Shown: positions 1 to 9,800 of the stretch, piece by piece
Numbering within the stretch: the first letter of the stretch is position 1
Layout of the letters: every line of letters starts with the position of its first letter
Assembly: GCF_947493865.1 (NCBI RefSeq)
Contig: NZ_CANLTC010000013.1
Span: 41,851 to 105,850 of the forward strand
Direction of reading: 5' to 3'
Source of the DNA: an uncultured Halomonas sp.
Lineage (GTDB): Bacteria; Pseudomonadota; Gammaproteobacteria; Pseudomonadales; Halomonadaceae
Length of the DNA stretch: 64,000 bases
The notes under the pieces: model-generated
Databases searched by the model: none
Told to the model about the DNA's origin: nothing
The model's input: the letters and a program-made list of their open reading frames with translations, nothing else
Translations under genes and position numbers: made by a program

Positions 1-384
1 ATAGGCAATCCACAGGTCCGCGTCCGAGGCACTGTTGCCATCCAGCACGCCCCAGCGGTCCTCGTCCTCGTCGTACCCCCATAGCCAGGCAGGCAATCTG
101 ACACCCAGGTCGCTCTCGGCCAAGTTGTCCTGCGTCCAGGCGAGCAGTCGCTCGAAGGTATCCTGATCGTTGGCCACCAGGGCGAAGAACAGCGCATAGG
201 ACTGGCCCTCCGAGGTGGTGATCATGCGTTCGTCGGACGCATCGATCACGCGACCGTCATCGCTGATCAGGGCGTTCTTGAAACGTTCCCACTGCGGCCA
301 TTCGACGCTTGCGGCCTGAGCGTTCGACGCCAGCAGACACAGCCCCAGTAAACAGGGCTTCAGCAGGCAGAGCAGTACGCGCAC
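1..384 (-). CDS. bcsZ: BcsZ endo-beta-1,4-glucanase (GH8), N-terminal part only
   Basis: Cellulase of glycosyl hydrolase family 8 that trims nascent cellulose in the periplasm. I translated the reverse strand from a GTG three bases after the bcsB stop. It gives a signal peptide (hydrophobic stretch [18 protein letters not shown]), then the GH8 motifs [23 protein letters not shown] and [14 protein letters not shown], which carry the conserved catalytic-site segments of BcsZ. The gene leaves the window at the left edge after 128 codons of the roughly 370 usual for the family. It is the last visible gene of bcsRQABZ. In this type of locus bcsC normally follows, outside the window. Confidence 0.93.
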   Translation of the reverse strand, partial: MRVLLCLLKPCLLGLCLLASNAQAASVEWPQWERFKNALISDDGRVIDASDERMITTSEGQSYALFFALVANDQDTFERLLAWTQDNLAESDLGVRLPAWLWGYDEDEDRWGVLDGNSASDADLWIAY

Positions 385-387
385 GGT

Positions 388-2634
388 TTAGTCCTCATCC
401 CTGCTCAGGCGTCGTGTACCTAGACGACGCAGCAGTACCCACAGCATCAATGCCACCAGTAGTATCGCAACCAGGGCGATGAATGCCATCAGCTTGGGGT
501 GAGTAGAAAGGTGGTACCACAACCAGGTGGTCCAGGGCAGCTCGCCGACATGGTAGCGCTCGCCCACCACGTCGCTGCGTACGCCGGAATCCCGGATCAC
601 CGCGATCGAACCGCGTATCTGGGAAATCACCACGGGATCGTTCATCGATTCGTTGAGCAGACGATAGTCCCCGGGCGTGTTGGCCAGCAGGGCAACGATG
701 CTGCGTTGATCGAAGTAGGGCGATTTCAATTCGACCAGCGCGGCGATGGGGCCATGGGCGGTCACACTGATTTCACTATCCACATCCGCCGCAACGGCCT
801 GCATGCTGCCGGAACCCTCGCCCTTCTGGCGGGCCGAGCCCAGGCGCAAGCGGCTGCGGGCATCGTCGCCCAGCGCCACGATCTGATCGGTATCATCCAG
901 GTCTTGTGGAAGCGAACCGATGGCGAGAATGTCCGCATCGGTATCCTCGGCACTTGCCCAGTCGTCGCTGATGCTCAGCGCCACACCCGGGTAGCCGGTC
1001 TGGGCGCCGATACGGCCCAGGGTGTCGAACAGAGCGGTCAGCTCCAGCTCCGAAGGCGATTTGGGCATGATCACCAGGGTTTGAGAAAGATCCGCCAGCC
1101 GACTGAAGGGGAAGCCGGCATAGGTAAAGGTGCGCAGTGCCGGCATTGACAGATAGTGGGGATAGCTCGAGAAATCCAGGCTCGAGCTCTTGTCGATGCT
1201 GGCCTGGTGCGGTACCGAAATGAGCGGACGGCACTGCTCCTCGGAGCCGGACATGCCCACGCGACTGGCATAGGCGAAATCGAAGCTCAGATGATTGCGG
1301 GTGCCGATCTTCAGCGCCGGGATGTCCGTTTCCTGTTCCGGCAGCAGCCAGTTCTTGAGTAGCGGCACCTGCAGCAGGCTACGCTGGCTTTCACTGCCGT
1401 CCTGATCGAGTACGAGAGACTTCAGGAACTCATCGTTGATGCTGATATCGAGCCGGGAGGTGGCATCCTTCACCGGCTGGGTATAGCGGTAATCGAGGTT
1501 CAGCCTGATCAGCTCGTTCTGCCAGATGAACAGGTCCGGTGGCAGGCGCAGGTCGACGTTCAAGACGCTGGGTGTGCGGCCCTGGGTCTGCAACTGAGCC
1601 GGATAGTCGATCAGTTCGGCGAAGGTCACCGGTCGGTCCGTGGGAATCCAGGCAGGGGCATCATAGGGTTTGCGTGGCGCCAGGGTGTCGAGTCCATCGA
1701 TACGTGCGCTCTGGCCCCGCAGCAGCGTGTTGCCCAGGGCCAGCGCCTGGGCGGCGGTCACCAGTTCCGCGTCGTCGCGGCCCATCACTACCAGCAGCTT
1801 GTCGTAGGGGGAGTCGGGATGACTGATCATCTCGATGGTAGGCCCCTCCACGGCGGGGTAGTCCGCCAGTACCGCGGGACGCTGTTCGTTGGTCGCCAGC
1901 ACGATGGCGTGCCGTGCCGGAGGCGTATCGAAGGAGACCGGGAATCGCTGCCCCCGCCATCCGGCCTGGGAGCCGAAGTAAGAGGCCACGATACCCCCCG
2001 CCCGCTGAACGCCCAGGGAGGGATTCGGGGATAGCACCAGGGGAAGCTCGAGTGCCGTATCGTCGTTGGCATCGAAGAAGGGCAGTGGCAGATTGGCCAG
2101 ATCGTTGGCCACGGGCAGCTTTTGCTGTTGCAGGGTCAGGGTGCTGTCGCCAGCGATGTTGACCCAGACACTGGAATGGGTGGGGTCTTCGCAAATCTTG
2201 CTGTAATGACCGATCAATTCCAGATTCAGGCGATTGAAATCGCTTATCAATCGGGGGTCCAGTGATACCGTTTGCCGCTGAGCCTCCCCCGGTGCGCTTG
2301 CATCGATGGGCACGACGCCCATCAGTTCGTCGTTGAGATACACCTTGAGGTGGGATACGTCCGCCAGCAGGGAAGGCGAGGGTGTATAGCCGAGTTCCAG
2401 GGTTGCCTCGGTCACCAGTTGATCGCCACGCACCTTGAATTCGATCTGGCGTTCCGGCGACATGCCGCTCAACTCCAGTTCTTGTTGAGCCAGCTTGTCC
2501 AGGCTCAGTGTTCGCTCCTGGGTCGGCGGTGCCGATTGCGCAGCGTTCGGTACCTCCATCGACGGGGTCGGTGATGGTTGAGCCCAGGCGGGCAGGGCGA
2601 TCAGCAGAGAAAGCAGGAACCAGCGATGACGCAT
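388..2634 (-). CDS. bcsB: BcsB, cyclic-di-GMP-type cellulose synthase periplasmic subunit
   Basis: Periplasmic, membrane-anchored subunit of cellulose synthase that guides the glucan chain away from BcsA. The protein (748 aa) has a signal peptide (FLLSLLIALPAWAQP), a long carbohydrate-binding/flavodoxin-like periplasmic region and a C-terminal membrane anchor (LMAFIALVAILLVALMLWVL) followed by an Arg-rich end. The frame is open 84 codons further upstream, but the ATG at 2634 is chosen because an AGGAAT-type ribosome site precedes it and the signal peptide starts there. The upstream extension lies inside bcsA. It is 3 nt from bcsZ and 50 nt from bcsA, so one operon. Confidence 0.93.
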   Translation of the reverse strand: MRHRWFLLSLLIALPAWAQPSPTPSMEVPNAAQSAPPTQERTLSLDKLAQQELELSGMSPERQIEFKVRGDQLVTEATLELGYTPSPSLLADVSHLKVYLNDELMGVVPIDASAPGEAQRQTVSLDPRLISDFNRLNLELIGHYSKICEDPTHSSVWVNIAGDSTLTLQQQKLPVANDLANLPLPFFDANDDTALELPLVLSPNPSLGVQRAGGIVASYFGSQAGWRGQRFPVSFDTPPARHAIVLATNEQRPAVLADYPAVEGPTIEMISHPDSPYDKLLVVMGRDDAELVTAAQALALGNTLLRGQSARIDGLDTLAPRKPYDAPAWIPTDRPVTFAELIDYPAQLQTQGRTPSVLNVDLRLPPDLFIWQNELIRLNLDYRYTQPVKDATSRLDISINDEFLKSLVLDQDGSESQRSLLQVPLLKNWLLPEQETDIPALKIGTRNHLSFDFAYASRVGMSGSEEQCRPLISVPHQASIDKSSSLDFSSYPHYLSMPALRTFTYAGFPFSRLADLSQTLVIMPKSPSELELTALFDTLGRIGAQTGYPGVALSISDDWASAEDTDADILAIGSLPQDLDDTDQIVALGDDARSRLRLGSARQKGEGSGSMQAVAADVDSEISVTAHGPIAALVELKSPYFDQRSIVALLANTPGDYRLLNESMNDPVVISQIRGSIAVIRDSGVRSDVVGERYHVGELPWTTWLWYHLSTHPKLMAFIALVAILLVALMLWVLLRRLGTRRLSRDED

Positions 2635-2684
2635 GTCGTGAACATTCCTATTCGATGAGACGTAATCCGTTATATGTACGGCGA

Positions 2685-5255
2685 TCAAGATGCTTCGTAT
2701 GGACGTTGGGGTATGAAAGACGCCAACCAGGACACCGGGGCGCGCACGCCGCGAGGCGCATGCTGGAAAAGCCGACGGTAGCCTTCGAAACCCAGGCAGA
2801 CCACCTCGATCATGCTCTTCATGGGACGATCCGCGGGCAGATCGTCCCGCCACAAGGACCAGGTATCCGCCCGGGCGAAGGTGCACTGGATATAATCCAC
2901 GTGTTTGGTCAGTGACATCTTCTCCAGTTCCAGACCGGCCCGGTCGGCGCGGACATTGACCACCCGCGCAGCAAAGGCATGCTGTTGCTGACCGCGCTGC
3001 AGCAACAGCGTGAGGGTGTCACCGACGTTAACCAGCCCGGTTACCGGCAGAACGATACCCAGGCCACCTTCGGCATAGTCCTGCAGCGTGCAGGGGTAGG
3101 CGTAGCCGCCGGGAAGCTGTACCGCCCCGGGGAGGGTGACGCTGACGCGATGATTGCGTCTTACCTGGCGCGCTTCCGCCGCCACGGCGATGGCGCCTCC
3201 CAGAATCACCAGGTTGTAGAACACCCACACCAGGCTGACCAGTACCGTGGGAATCTCGTCGGCGGGGCCGCTCTGCAAACGCCAGATTGCTGCCACGACA
3301 CCGGACAGGTTGAGCAGGATCAGCAACAGATACGGTCGCGAAATGCCCCAGTCGAAATACTGCCTGTCCACCAGGCCGCCCTTGGCCGTGACATTGAACT
3401 TGCCCTTGCGCGGATTGATCAGTGCCACGGTGGTGGGCAAGGCGATGTACCAGGCCAGCACCGTGTCGTAGACCTCACTCCAGAAGCTGTGACGATAACG
3501 CCCCTGGATATGCGAATTGGTAAGCCCGGAATGCAGCATGTGGGGGATCACGAACGCCAGCAGCAGAAAGGCCGGGGCATAGATGATATAGGCATGCAGC
3601 AGAAGAAAGGCCAGCGGCGCGGTCAGGAAGATCAGGCGTGGCACGCCGGCCAGGAAGTGCAGCATGGCATTGAGGTAGCACAGGCGCTGGCTCAGGCGCA
3701 GACCGGGTCCGAAAAGCGGATTGTCGAGGCGGAATATCTGCACCATGCCTCGCGCCCAGCGAATGCGCTGACCGATGTGAGCCGATACGCTCTCGGTAGC
3801 CAGACCGGCGGCTTGTGGAATGCGCAGATAGGCGGAGGTGAAGCCCTTGCGATGCAGGCGCAGCGAGGTATGGGCATCTTCCGTGACGGTCTCCACCGCG
3901 AAACCGCCAATGGCCTCGATGGCGCGACGCTTGAGCACGGCACAGGAGCCACAGAAGAAGGCCGCGTCCCACAGGTCGTTGCCATCCTGCACCAGGCCGT
4001 AGAACAGGGTGCCCTCGTTGGGCATGCGCCGAAAGCGATCGAGGTTGCGCTCGAAGGGGTCCGGTGAGAAGAAGTGGTGCGGTGTCTGTACCAGGCCGAG
4101 CTTGGGGTCCTTCAGGAACCAGCCCATGGTCATCTGCAGAAAGGAGCGCTGGGGGAGGTGATCGCAATCGAAGATGGCGATGTAGTCACCCTGGGTCACG
4201 GTCAAGGCATGATTGAGATTGCCCGCCTTGGCATGATTGTTGTCGTCCCGGGTGATATAGCCGACCCCTACATCCGCGGCGAAGTCACGAAACGCCGAAC
4301 GCTTGCCGTCATCGAGCAGGTAGATGTTGATCTTGTCCTTGGGCCAGTCGAGTCCGAGTGCCGCCAGCACCGTGGGCCGCACCACATCGAGAGATTCGTT
4401 GTAGGTGGGAATCATCAGGTCGACGCTCGGCCACTGCCGAGTATCCTCGGGCAGGGCCACCGGCTTGCGATTGAGAGGCCACAGGGTCTGGAAATAGCCC
4501 AGCACGAGCACCAGCCATGAGTAGGTCTCGGCTCCCAGCAGCAGCAAGCCGAAGGTCATGTCCAGGCCATCATCCCAATTGAGGGTGGAAGTGTAGCGCC
4601 ACCACAGATACCGACAGGACACGGTCAGCGACAGAACTATCAGGACGAGGGTGGAGAAGCGTCCCGGCAGGCGGCGTACGATCAGGGCAATGATCCACAG
4701 CAGCACGGAAAACAAGGCCTGGGCCGGCAGAGTGAAGGGCTGGGTGATGACCAGCAGCATCAATATGGCGGTCGTTCCCCCCATGAGCATCAATAACCAG
4801 CGGGTGTTCCGAGTATCGGCGCTGCCATCGGGGGCGTCATCTTCAAGGTGGCTGAGTGTCGGGCGCAAGTGGCCCACGACACGCTGCACTACCCTGCTTG
4901 CCCGAGAAGACAGCAACTCACGGGCACGACGCAGAGGCCTGAATCGTGCGTGCCAAGAGGTGCCCATCGTAGAGGAGCGACGTGGGCGTACCAGTAGCAG
5001 CCACAAAAGCTGAAGCCCGTAGCGCAGCGGGTCAGCAATGCCCGGCCGACGCCGCTGTAGATGTGCGAAGTTTCCCGAGTGCGTCGACAGAAGCCTTTGC
5101 CAACGCCCGGACTCGAGTGGCAGGAAGCACCAGGCGACGCACCAGGCGAGTGTCAGCAGCACGGCCGTAAAGGGCTTGGCGCCTCGTTTATCGCGCAGAT
5201 AACGATAGCGGTGTTTCCATTGGGCCTGGGCGCCGGGTTGCAACCACACACTCAT
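2685..5255 (-). CDS. bcsA: BcsA cellulose synthase catalytic subunit (UDP-forming)
   Basis: Inner-membrane GT2 synthase that polymerises UDP-glucose to beta-1,4-glucan and exports it. The 856-aa protein has the long N-terminal extension typical of E. coli-type BcsA, several membrane helices, and the catalytic signatures LLDDG, FDCDH, TED and QRIRW (the D,D,D,QxxRW set). After the last helices comes a PilZ domain with ARQVRRNHR and DYAEGG, which fit the RxxxR and (D/N)x(S/A)xxG cyclic-di-GMP-binding motifs, so activity should depend on c-di-GMP. Its start overlaps the bcsQ stop by four bases (ATGA), which indicates translational coupling. Confidence 0.97.
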   Translation of the reverse strand: MSVWLQPGAQAQWKHRYRYLRDKRGAKPFTAVLLTLAWCVAWCFLPLESGRWQRLLSTHSGNFAHLQRRRPGIADPLRYGLQLLWLLLVRPRRSSTMGTSWHARFRPLRRARELLSSRASRVVQRVVGHLRPTLSHLEDDAPDGSADTRNTRWLLMLMGGTTAILMLLVITQPFTLPAQALFSVLLWIIALIVRRLPGRFSTLVLIVLSLTVSCRYLWWRYTSTLNWDDGLDMTFGLLLLGAETYSWLVLVLGYFQTLWPLNRKPVALPEDTRQWPSVDLMIPTYNESLDVVRPTVLAALGLDWPKDKINIYLLDDGKRSAFRDFAADVGVGYITRDDNNHAKAGNLNHALTVTQGDYIAIFDCDHLPQRSFLQMTMGWFLKDPKLGLVQTPHHFFSPDPFERNLDRFRRMPNEGTLFYGLVQDGNDLWDAAFFCGSCAVLKRRAIEAIGGFAVETVTEDAHTSLRLHRKGFTSAYLRIPQAAGLATESVSAHIGQRIRWARGMVQIFRLDNPLFGPGLRLSQRLCYLNAMLHFLAGVPRLIFLTAPLAFLLLHAYIIYAPAFLLLAFVIPHMLHSGLTNSHIQGRYRHSFWSEVYDTVLAWYIALPTTVALINPRKGKFNVTAKGGLVDRQYFDWGISRPYLLLILLNLSGVVAAIWRLQSGPADEIPTVLVSLVWVFYNLVILGGAIAVAAEARQVRRNHRVSVTLPGAVQLPGGYAYPCTLQDYAEGGLGIVLPVTGLVNVGDTLTLLLQRGQQQHAFAARVVNVRADRAGLELEKMSLTKHVDYIQCTFARADTWSLWRDDLPADRPMKSMIEVVCLGFEGYRRLFQHAPRGVRAPVSWLASFIPQRPYEAS

Positions 5256-5965
5256 GCAGCTTCCTCATGACGAGCCAGTAGCCATGCTGCCAGGTTGCGA
5301 ATTCCCTGAGATGCAAGACAGTCTGAACGATAGGCGGTAACGCTACGTTTATGCGCCAGCGCCTCGAACATGGCTTCATCCCGATGAATGGCCCAGGGCA
5401 GTAGCCAATCGGAATATTGCGCCTGCCACAAGGTGTACAGATCGTTTTGCAGAAGGCTGGATGGTGCAAAGTGATTGACCAGGAGATAGTCGTTTTCATG
5501 AAATTGACGCCTGGCCAACAAGACGTGACAGGCGGGGTCGGCGTGAACCACGGTCAATGTCACATCCGCTGGAAAATGATCCTGCGCAAAGCACGCTGCG
5601 GGCAGATCGAATAGTACCCAGCGGTAGGTATCCCCATCGAGCGCCTCGAGGCGTTGCTGCCAGTCATCGGCGTGCAAGGCATTTGCAGGCGAGCCACCAG
5701 CGTCGTCATGGCCGTAGGGCAGAAAATGCAAATGCGATCCAAGGGCGAAGGCGGCGGCATGCCAGCTCTGACCATTGTGCACCGCATTGGCCCAGCCATT
5801 CTCATCACGCCAGTCATGGTTGAAATGCAGGCGCAGCAGATTATGCGGATCGAGGTCGATACACAGCACTCGTTCACCGGCATTAACCAGCGCCTGAGCA
5901 AGCCCTGCGACGATGCTGCTGGCACCCGTGCCACCACGACATCCTTGAACTGCCACACGGATCAT
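5252..5965 (-). CDS. bcsQ: BcsQ, ParA/MinD-like cellulose biosynthesis ATPase
   Basis: SIMIBI-class ATPase-like protein (237 aa) that, with BcsR, controls assembly and polar placement of the secretion complex in E. coli. The N-terminal loop GCRGGTGASSI stands where ParA proteins have KGGxGKT. As in E. coli BcsQ, the canonical lysine is missing from the loop, so nucleotide handling may be unusual. LCIDLDPHNLLRLHF is the switch-region equivalent. It overlaps bcsR and bcsA by four bases at each end. Confidence 0.9.
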   Translation of the reverse strand: MIRVAVQGCRGGTGASSIVAGLAQALVNAGERVLCIDLDPHNLLRLHFNHDWRDENGWANAVHNGQSWHAAAFALGSHLHFLPYGHDDAGGSPANALHADDWQQRLEALDGDTYRWVLFDLPAACFAQDHFPADVTLTVVHADPACHVLLARRQFHENDYLLVNHFAPSSLLQNDLYTLWQAQYSDWLLPWAIHRDEAMFEALAHKRSVTAYRSDCLASQGIRNLAAWLLARHEEAA

Positions 5966-6165
5966 GCGGAAGGCTCACGCTGGGATAGAGTGGTCTCTGC
6001 GAGCAATGGCCAGCGAGCGGCGATCGTCTCGAGACGGTCGAGTTGTGCCAAATGACGATAATCGAATTCCGTCAAGTCTGATTTTTCTAGTAACGATATA
6101 ATGTCTTCATCGTATTTTTTTAATTTATTTTGTACTGCGCCGTTAGGGCTTCTCTCTTTGATCAT
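5962..6165 (-). CDS. bcsR: BcsR family small cellulose biosynthesis protein
   Basis: Small protein of 67 aa at the head of the minus-strand bcs operon. The C-terminal half (DYRHLAQLDRL...RWPLLAE) matches the BcsR/YhjR pattern, in which the segment ending in RWPLL is the most conserved part. In E. coli BcsR forms a complex with BcsQ and is needed for cellulose production. The gene shows the expected position and a four-base overlap with bcsQ. Short length makes the call depend partly on context. Confidence 0.82.
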   Translation of the reverse strand: MIKERSPNGAVQNKLKKYDEDIISLLEKSDLTEFDYRHLAQLDRLETIAARWPLLAETTLSQREPSA

Positions 6166-6341
6166 GTTAAAAGCCAGTAATAAAAAAGAATTGATAAATT
6201 AAAATAATACGTAAGATCATGTTTTTTTTATGAGTTTATAACCCTGTTAAGTTCACGCTTTGCGGGGGCGCAATATTAAGCGTAGTAAGTTTTGTTTACA
6301 ATGACAGTTACTTTATTAAGTGAATAATGGAAGTTTCATAT
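6166..6341. promoter_or_regulatory. Divergent bcs promoter region
   Basis: AT-rich spacer between bcsR (minus) and bcsE (plus), in clear contrast to the GC-rich genes on both sides. Both transcription units must start here. Poly-T and TTTACA/TATTAA-like elements are visible, but I cannot assign a -35/-10 pair or a regulator site with confidence. Confidence 0.6.
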
Positions 6342-7943
6342 ATGCAGGGATTGCCAGGTGTTGTACAGCGCCACCATTTTTCCTTGGGGTTGCAAGAGGC
6401 GCTACCGGAATTCGATGCCCTGCGCTGCCCCGGTTTCTATGCGGTACTGGCGGACTCGAGAGACCAGGCCGAGCGCATGGGGCAAGGCGTTCTGGTAGCC
6501 CAGCCCTACAACACGACAGGAGACTGGATAGCGCCGGATGAGCATGCTCGTGCCTTGGTGCAGGCGTTACCTGCAAACACGGGTCCCAAGGCAGTGGCGC
6601 AGTGGTCGTTGCCCAGTGCTGGTAAGCACCTGAGTGAGGCGCTTCATGCCTTGCCCGAGGATTTTTCCGGGGTGCGCCGCAAGCGGGGCGCACCCCGTCT
6701 CATCGTGCTTGAAGTACCCGCAGCGGTGCTGCTTGCGTTCAAGGAGCGCACATTGCGGGGCTGGTGCTGGCGCTGGCATTTATGGCTTGCCGAGCGCGAC
6801 GCTTGCTTGCTGCTGCTGGCACATGGTCCCGAAAGCCTGGCATTGCGCGAACGGCTCGATATCTACAATGACGTCATCGATGGTTTGATGCATCTGCAAC
6901 CAAATGCCCAGGAAGCACAATGTCATCTACTTTACTGGCGTAGCGATCGTGGCGTTTGTGGTGTGGACGACATGCTTCTAAGCCCCCTCTCCATCGGCTG
7001 GCGCAGACAGAGCGATGCCGGGTCCGCTCCTCGCGGCAGCAGCGACGAACATCTGTATCTCGTTCAGCGAGCGGTAGTTGCCGACACATCGGTGTCCTTG
7101 GCCAACTGGCAGGTTTTCGAACGGATTGACGAGGTCATTCTTCATGCTACACGTGCCCGGGCAGCCACGGTGATCGTCGGCGTCGAACGAAGCGAGGATG
7201 TCGAGCCGCTGGCGCGCAAGCTGCACGGCCTGCGCAAGTCCCGGGGTGGCGCACTCAAGCTGGTAGTTCGCGAACTCGTGCCTTGCCTGCGCTACCATGA
7301 TGAGCGATTGCTGGTCCTCAGCGGCATCAACATGGTGATAAGAAGCAACGTGACGTTTTCCCATTTCTTCAGTCGGATCGAGGCATTGCAAGGTCAACGT
7401 TTGACACGGCCGGTGAGCGATGATGTGGAAAGATTGATCAAGGCGATGCATCCAGAGGGCATGAGTGGACGTTGTCCGCCCGCCACATTCATCCATCAAC
7501 TGCAGGCTTGGCTGGAGAATGATTCCGCGGCACTGGTCTCAGGCCTTCTAGTGACGCTTGTACCCGCTGGCGGGCTTTCATGCTCACAGGCGTTTGCTCA
7601 GTGCCGGATTCACCGGAAGGGCGACATGATTACGGTGATGGAGGGGCGCCTGTATCTATTTTTGTTCGGCTGCAGGCAAAGCGATAGCGATATGGCACTG
7701 CAGCGTCTATTCGGCATGCCTATCGCTACGCTGTTCAGTGAGCGATCCATTCGTGAAGACCATGTGGCAATCACTGAGGAGCTGGAACGTCTGACGCAGC
7801 TTGGCTGGTCGCAACAGCAACATCTTCCCGTCTTTACCGATGTGGAGCACGTTGGAGCGAAAGCAGGCGATACCGAGGATGAACACTACCAAAGCGTACC
7901 CAGGCCTGCCCCCCTGAGGTTGAGCATGGAGCACCAGCAATGA
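6342..7943 (+). CDS. bcsE: BcsE, c-di-GMP-binding cellulose biosynthesis regulator
   Basis: Cytoplasmic regulator (about 533 aa) that binds c-di-GMP and joins BcsR/BcsQ and BcsF at the synthase. The C-terminal GIL region contains CRIHRKGD near residues 425-428, fitting the RxxD (RxGD) c-di-GMP-binding signature, followed by the conserved GRLYLFLFGC. The N-terminal part is the degenerate regulatory region of the family. An in-frame ATG lies at 6327, but the ATG at 6342 has a GGAAG ribosome site eight bases upstream and is preferred. Its last four bases overlap bcsF. Confidence 0.9.
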   Translation: MQGLPGVVQRHHFSLGLQEALPEFDALRCPGFYAVLADSRDQAERMGQGVLVAQPYNTTGDWIAPDEHARALVQALPANTGPKAVAQWSLPSAGKHLSEALHALPEDFSGVRRKRGAPRLIVLEVPAAVLLAFKERTLRGWCWRWHLWLAERDACLLLLAHGPESLALRERLDIYNDVIDGLMHLQPNAQEAQCHLLYWRSDRGVCGVDDMLLSPLSIGWRRQSDAGSAPRGSSDEHLYLVQRAVVADTSVSLANWQVFERIDEVILHATRARAATVIVGVERSEDVEPLARKLHGLRKSRGGALKLVVRELVPCLRYHDERLLVLSGINMVIRSNVTFSHFFSRIEALQGQRLTRPVSDDVERLIKAMHPEGMSGRCPPATFIHQLQAWLENDSAALVSGLLVTLVPAGGLSCSQAFAQCRIHRKGDMITVMEGRLYLFLFGCRQSDSDMALQRLFGMPIATLFSERSIREDHVAITEELERLTQLGWSQQQHLPVFTDVEHVGAKAGDTEDEHYQSVPRPAPLRLSMEHQQ

Positions 7944-8131
7944 ACGAGCTCCTGATAGCGACAGCGCTAGGCGGTTTTGCTCTTGGGCTTGCGGTGCATT
8001 GGATATGGCGCCGAATGAATCAGATTTGGCCACGCCCCCCACGCTATATGTCCAGGCTGGGTGTACGCCGCCGCGTGGAAGACAAGGAAGGGGTGAACAA
8101 CGAGGGTATGGGTGTCGATGAATTACGCTGA
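7940..8131 (+). CDS. bcsF: BcsF, small membrane protein
   Basis: Single-pass membrane protein of 63 aa. A hydrophobic N-terminal helix (LLIATALGGFALGLAVHWIW) is followed by a basic tail with PPRYMSRLGVRRR, which resembles the KPRYV..LRR segment of enterobacterial BcsF. In E. coli it recruits BcsE to the membrane and to BcsG. It overlaps bcsE by four bases and bcsG by 14-20 bases, so the three genes are translationally coupled. Confidence 0.85.
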   Translation: MNELLIATALGGFALGLAVHWIWRRMNQIWPRPPRYMSRLGVRRRVEDKEGVNNEGMGVDELR

Positions 8132-9779
8132 ACAGACGTTGGGTACGCATTCTCCTGCGGTCAATCGCTACTGGCGAGGCCTGGGGGCATGGAACATCTA
8201 TTTCATTTTCAAGCTGGCGCTTTATTGGCAGGGTGTGATCGATTTCAACGCGCTGACCAACCTGGCCTTCGCTGCCTTCCTGCTGGTGCCCTTGCCGCCT
8301 CTCTGGTTGCATCGGACACGTCATATCCTGGCCATTCCCCTCGGGATTGCCTTGTTCTACCAGGATAGCTGGCTGCCGCCTTTCAGCCGCCTGCTGGCTC
8401 AGTCCTCCCAGGTATCGGCCTTCAGCTTTGATTATCTCCTGGAGCTGGCCAGCCGGTTCATCAACTGGGACTGGATGGCGGTACTGTTCGTGCTGGCGGT
8501 GGGCTATGCCTTCATCGCCGGTTGGATTCGGGTAACGGTACCCGTGATGCTGGGGTTGATCTGGGTTGCCTTGTTGCCGGTATTGAGCATGATCGGCGCA
8601 ACCTCCTTTCTGCCTACGGCGCCAACCGCCACCACGGCGCCGGCGGGTGATGCCGCCAATGGCGTGGCTGCCGTCGAGCAGAATACGGCGCCAGCGCCTG
8701 CCCCCGCTGCCACCCCCAAGGACCCGGAACTGGATGCCCAGCTCAAGGGCTTCTATTCCAGCGAGAGCGAGCGGCAGGTACCGTTTTCAGCGACGCCGTC
8801 GCAGCCCTTCGACGTTCTGATCGTCAATGTCTGCTCGCTATCCTGGGACGATATGGAAGAAGCCGGCGTCACCAACCATCCGCTGTTCGACTATCTGGAC
8901 GTCGTTTTCGACAACTTCAATTCGGCGACTTCTTATAGCGGCCCTGCCAGCTTGCGTCTGCTGCGTGCCAGCTGTGGCCAGATACCCCACGAAGAACTTT
9001 ACGGGGAGGCGCCACAGCAGTGTCATCTGTTCGAGAACCTGGCCGAACAGGGCTTCGCCACGGAGCTGGCGCTCAACCACGACGGCGTGTTCGACGACTA
9101 TCTCAAGACGATCCGCGAGCAGGGTGGTATCGAGGCGCCGATGCTGTCCCAAGACAGCATCAAGCCTCAGATGACTGCCTTCGACGACTCGCCTATATAC
9201 CGCGACCGCGATATGTTCGATACCTGGATGGCGCAGCAGGACTGGGACAACCCCACCGCCACCTTCTACAATACGGTCACGCTGCACGACGGCAATCGCA
9301 TCGTCGGTGAAAAGGGCTTTGCCGATTACGAGCCACTGTTGCGTCAACTCTTCGATGATCTACTGACGTTCCTGAAACGCCTGGAAAGCGAAGGACGGCA
9401 GGTGGCGGTCTTGATCGTACCCGAACACGGGGCGGCTCTCAGTGGCGACAAGATGCAGTTCGCCGGCATGCGCGAGATTCCCACCCCGGCCATCACCCAT
9501 GTACCCGTCGGCGTCAAACTCACCGGTCTGGAGCAGCCACGGGAGGGAGCACCCATCCACATCGAGACGCCGAGCAGCTACCTGGCGGTCTCCGAGCTGG
9601 TCACTCGCTTTCTGGAGCGCGATATCTTCGCGCAGCAGGAAGTGGATTGGGAGACGTTGACCACGGATCTGCCTACCACAAAGCCGGTGTCCTCCAATGA
9701 AGGCGTGGTGGTGATGCCGGTGAACGAAACGCCCTATATTCGCTTGAAAGGCGATGGATGGATGGCTTATCCGCAGTAG
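8112..9779 (+). CDS. bcsG: BcsG, cellulose phosphoethanolamine transferase
   Basis: Inner-membrane zinc enzyme that moves phosphoethanolamine from phospholipid to cellulose. N-terminal membrane helices (about residues 20-160) are followed by an Ala/Pro/Thr-rich linker and a periplasmic alkaline-phosphatase-fold domain. VNVCSLSWDDM, FNSATSYSGPASLRLLRASC (nucleophile Ser region) and VPEHGAALSGDKMQ match the metal and active-site segments of BcsG. Starts are possible at GTG 8112 or ATG 8118. Together with bcsE and bcsF it defines an E. coli-like class II locus that should make modified cellulose. Confidence 0.93.
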   Translation: MSMNYAEQTLGTHSPAVNRYWRGLGAWNIYFIFKLALYWQGVIDFNALTNLAFAAFLLVPLPPLWLHRTRHILAIPLGIALFYQDSWLPPFSRLLAQSSQVSAFSFDYLLELASRFINWDWMAVLFVLAVGYAFIAGWIRVTVPVMLGLIWVALLPVLSMIGATSFLPTAPTATTAPAGDAANGVAAVEQNTAPAPAPAATPKDPELDAQLKGFYSSESERQVPFSATPSQPFDVLIVNVCSLSWDDMEEAGVTNHPLFDYLDVVFDNFNSATSYSGPASLRLLRASCGQIPHEELYGEAPQQCHLFENLAEQGFATELALNHDGVFDDYLKTIREQGGIEAPMLSQDSIKPQMTAFDDSPIYRDRDMFDTWMAQQDWDNPTATFYNTVTLHDGNRIVGEKGFADYEPLLRQLFDDLLTFLKRLESEGRQVAVLIVPEHGAALSGDKMQFAGMREIPTPAITHVPVGVKLTGLEQPREGAPIHIETPSSYLAVSELVTRFLERDIFAQQEVDWETLTTDLPTTKPVSSNEGVVVMPVNETPYIRLKGDGWMAYPQ

Positions 9780-9800
9780 AATGACGCCCTTTGGGAACCA

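Noticed and set aside
499..1149. Plus-strand open frame inside bcsB
   Set aside because: Antisense to a clear BcsB sequence, with no motif and no ribosome site.
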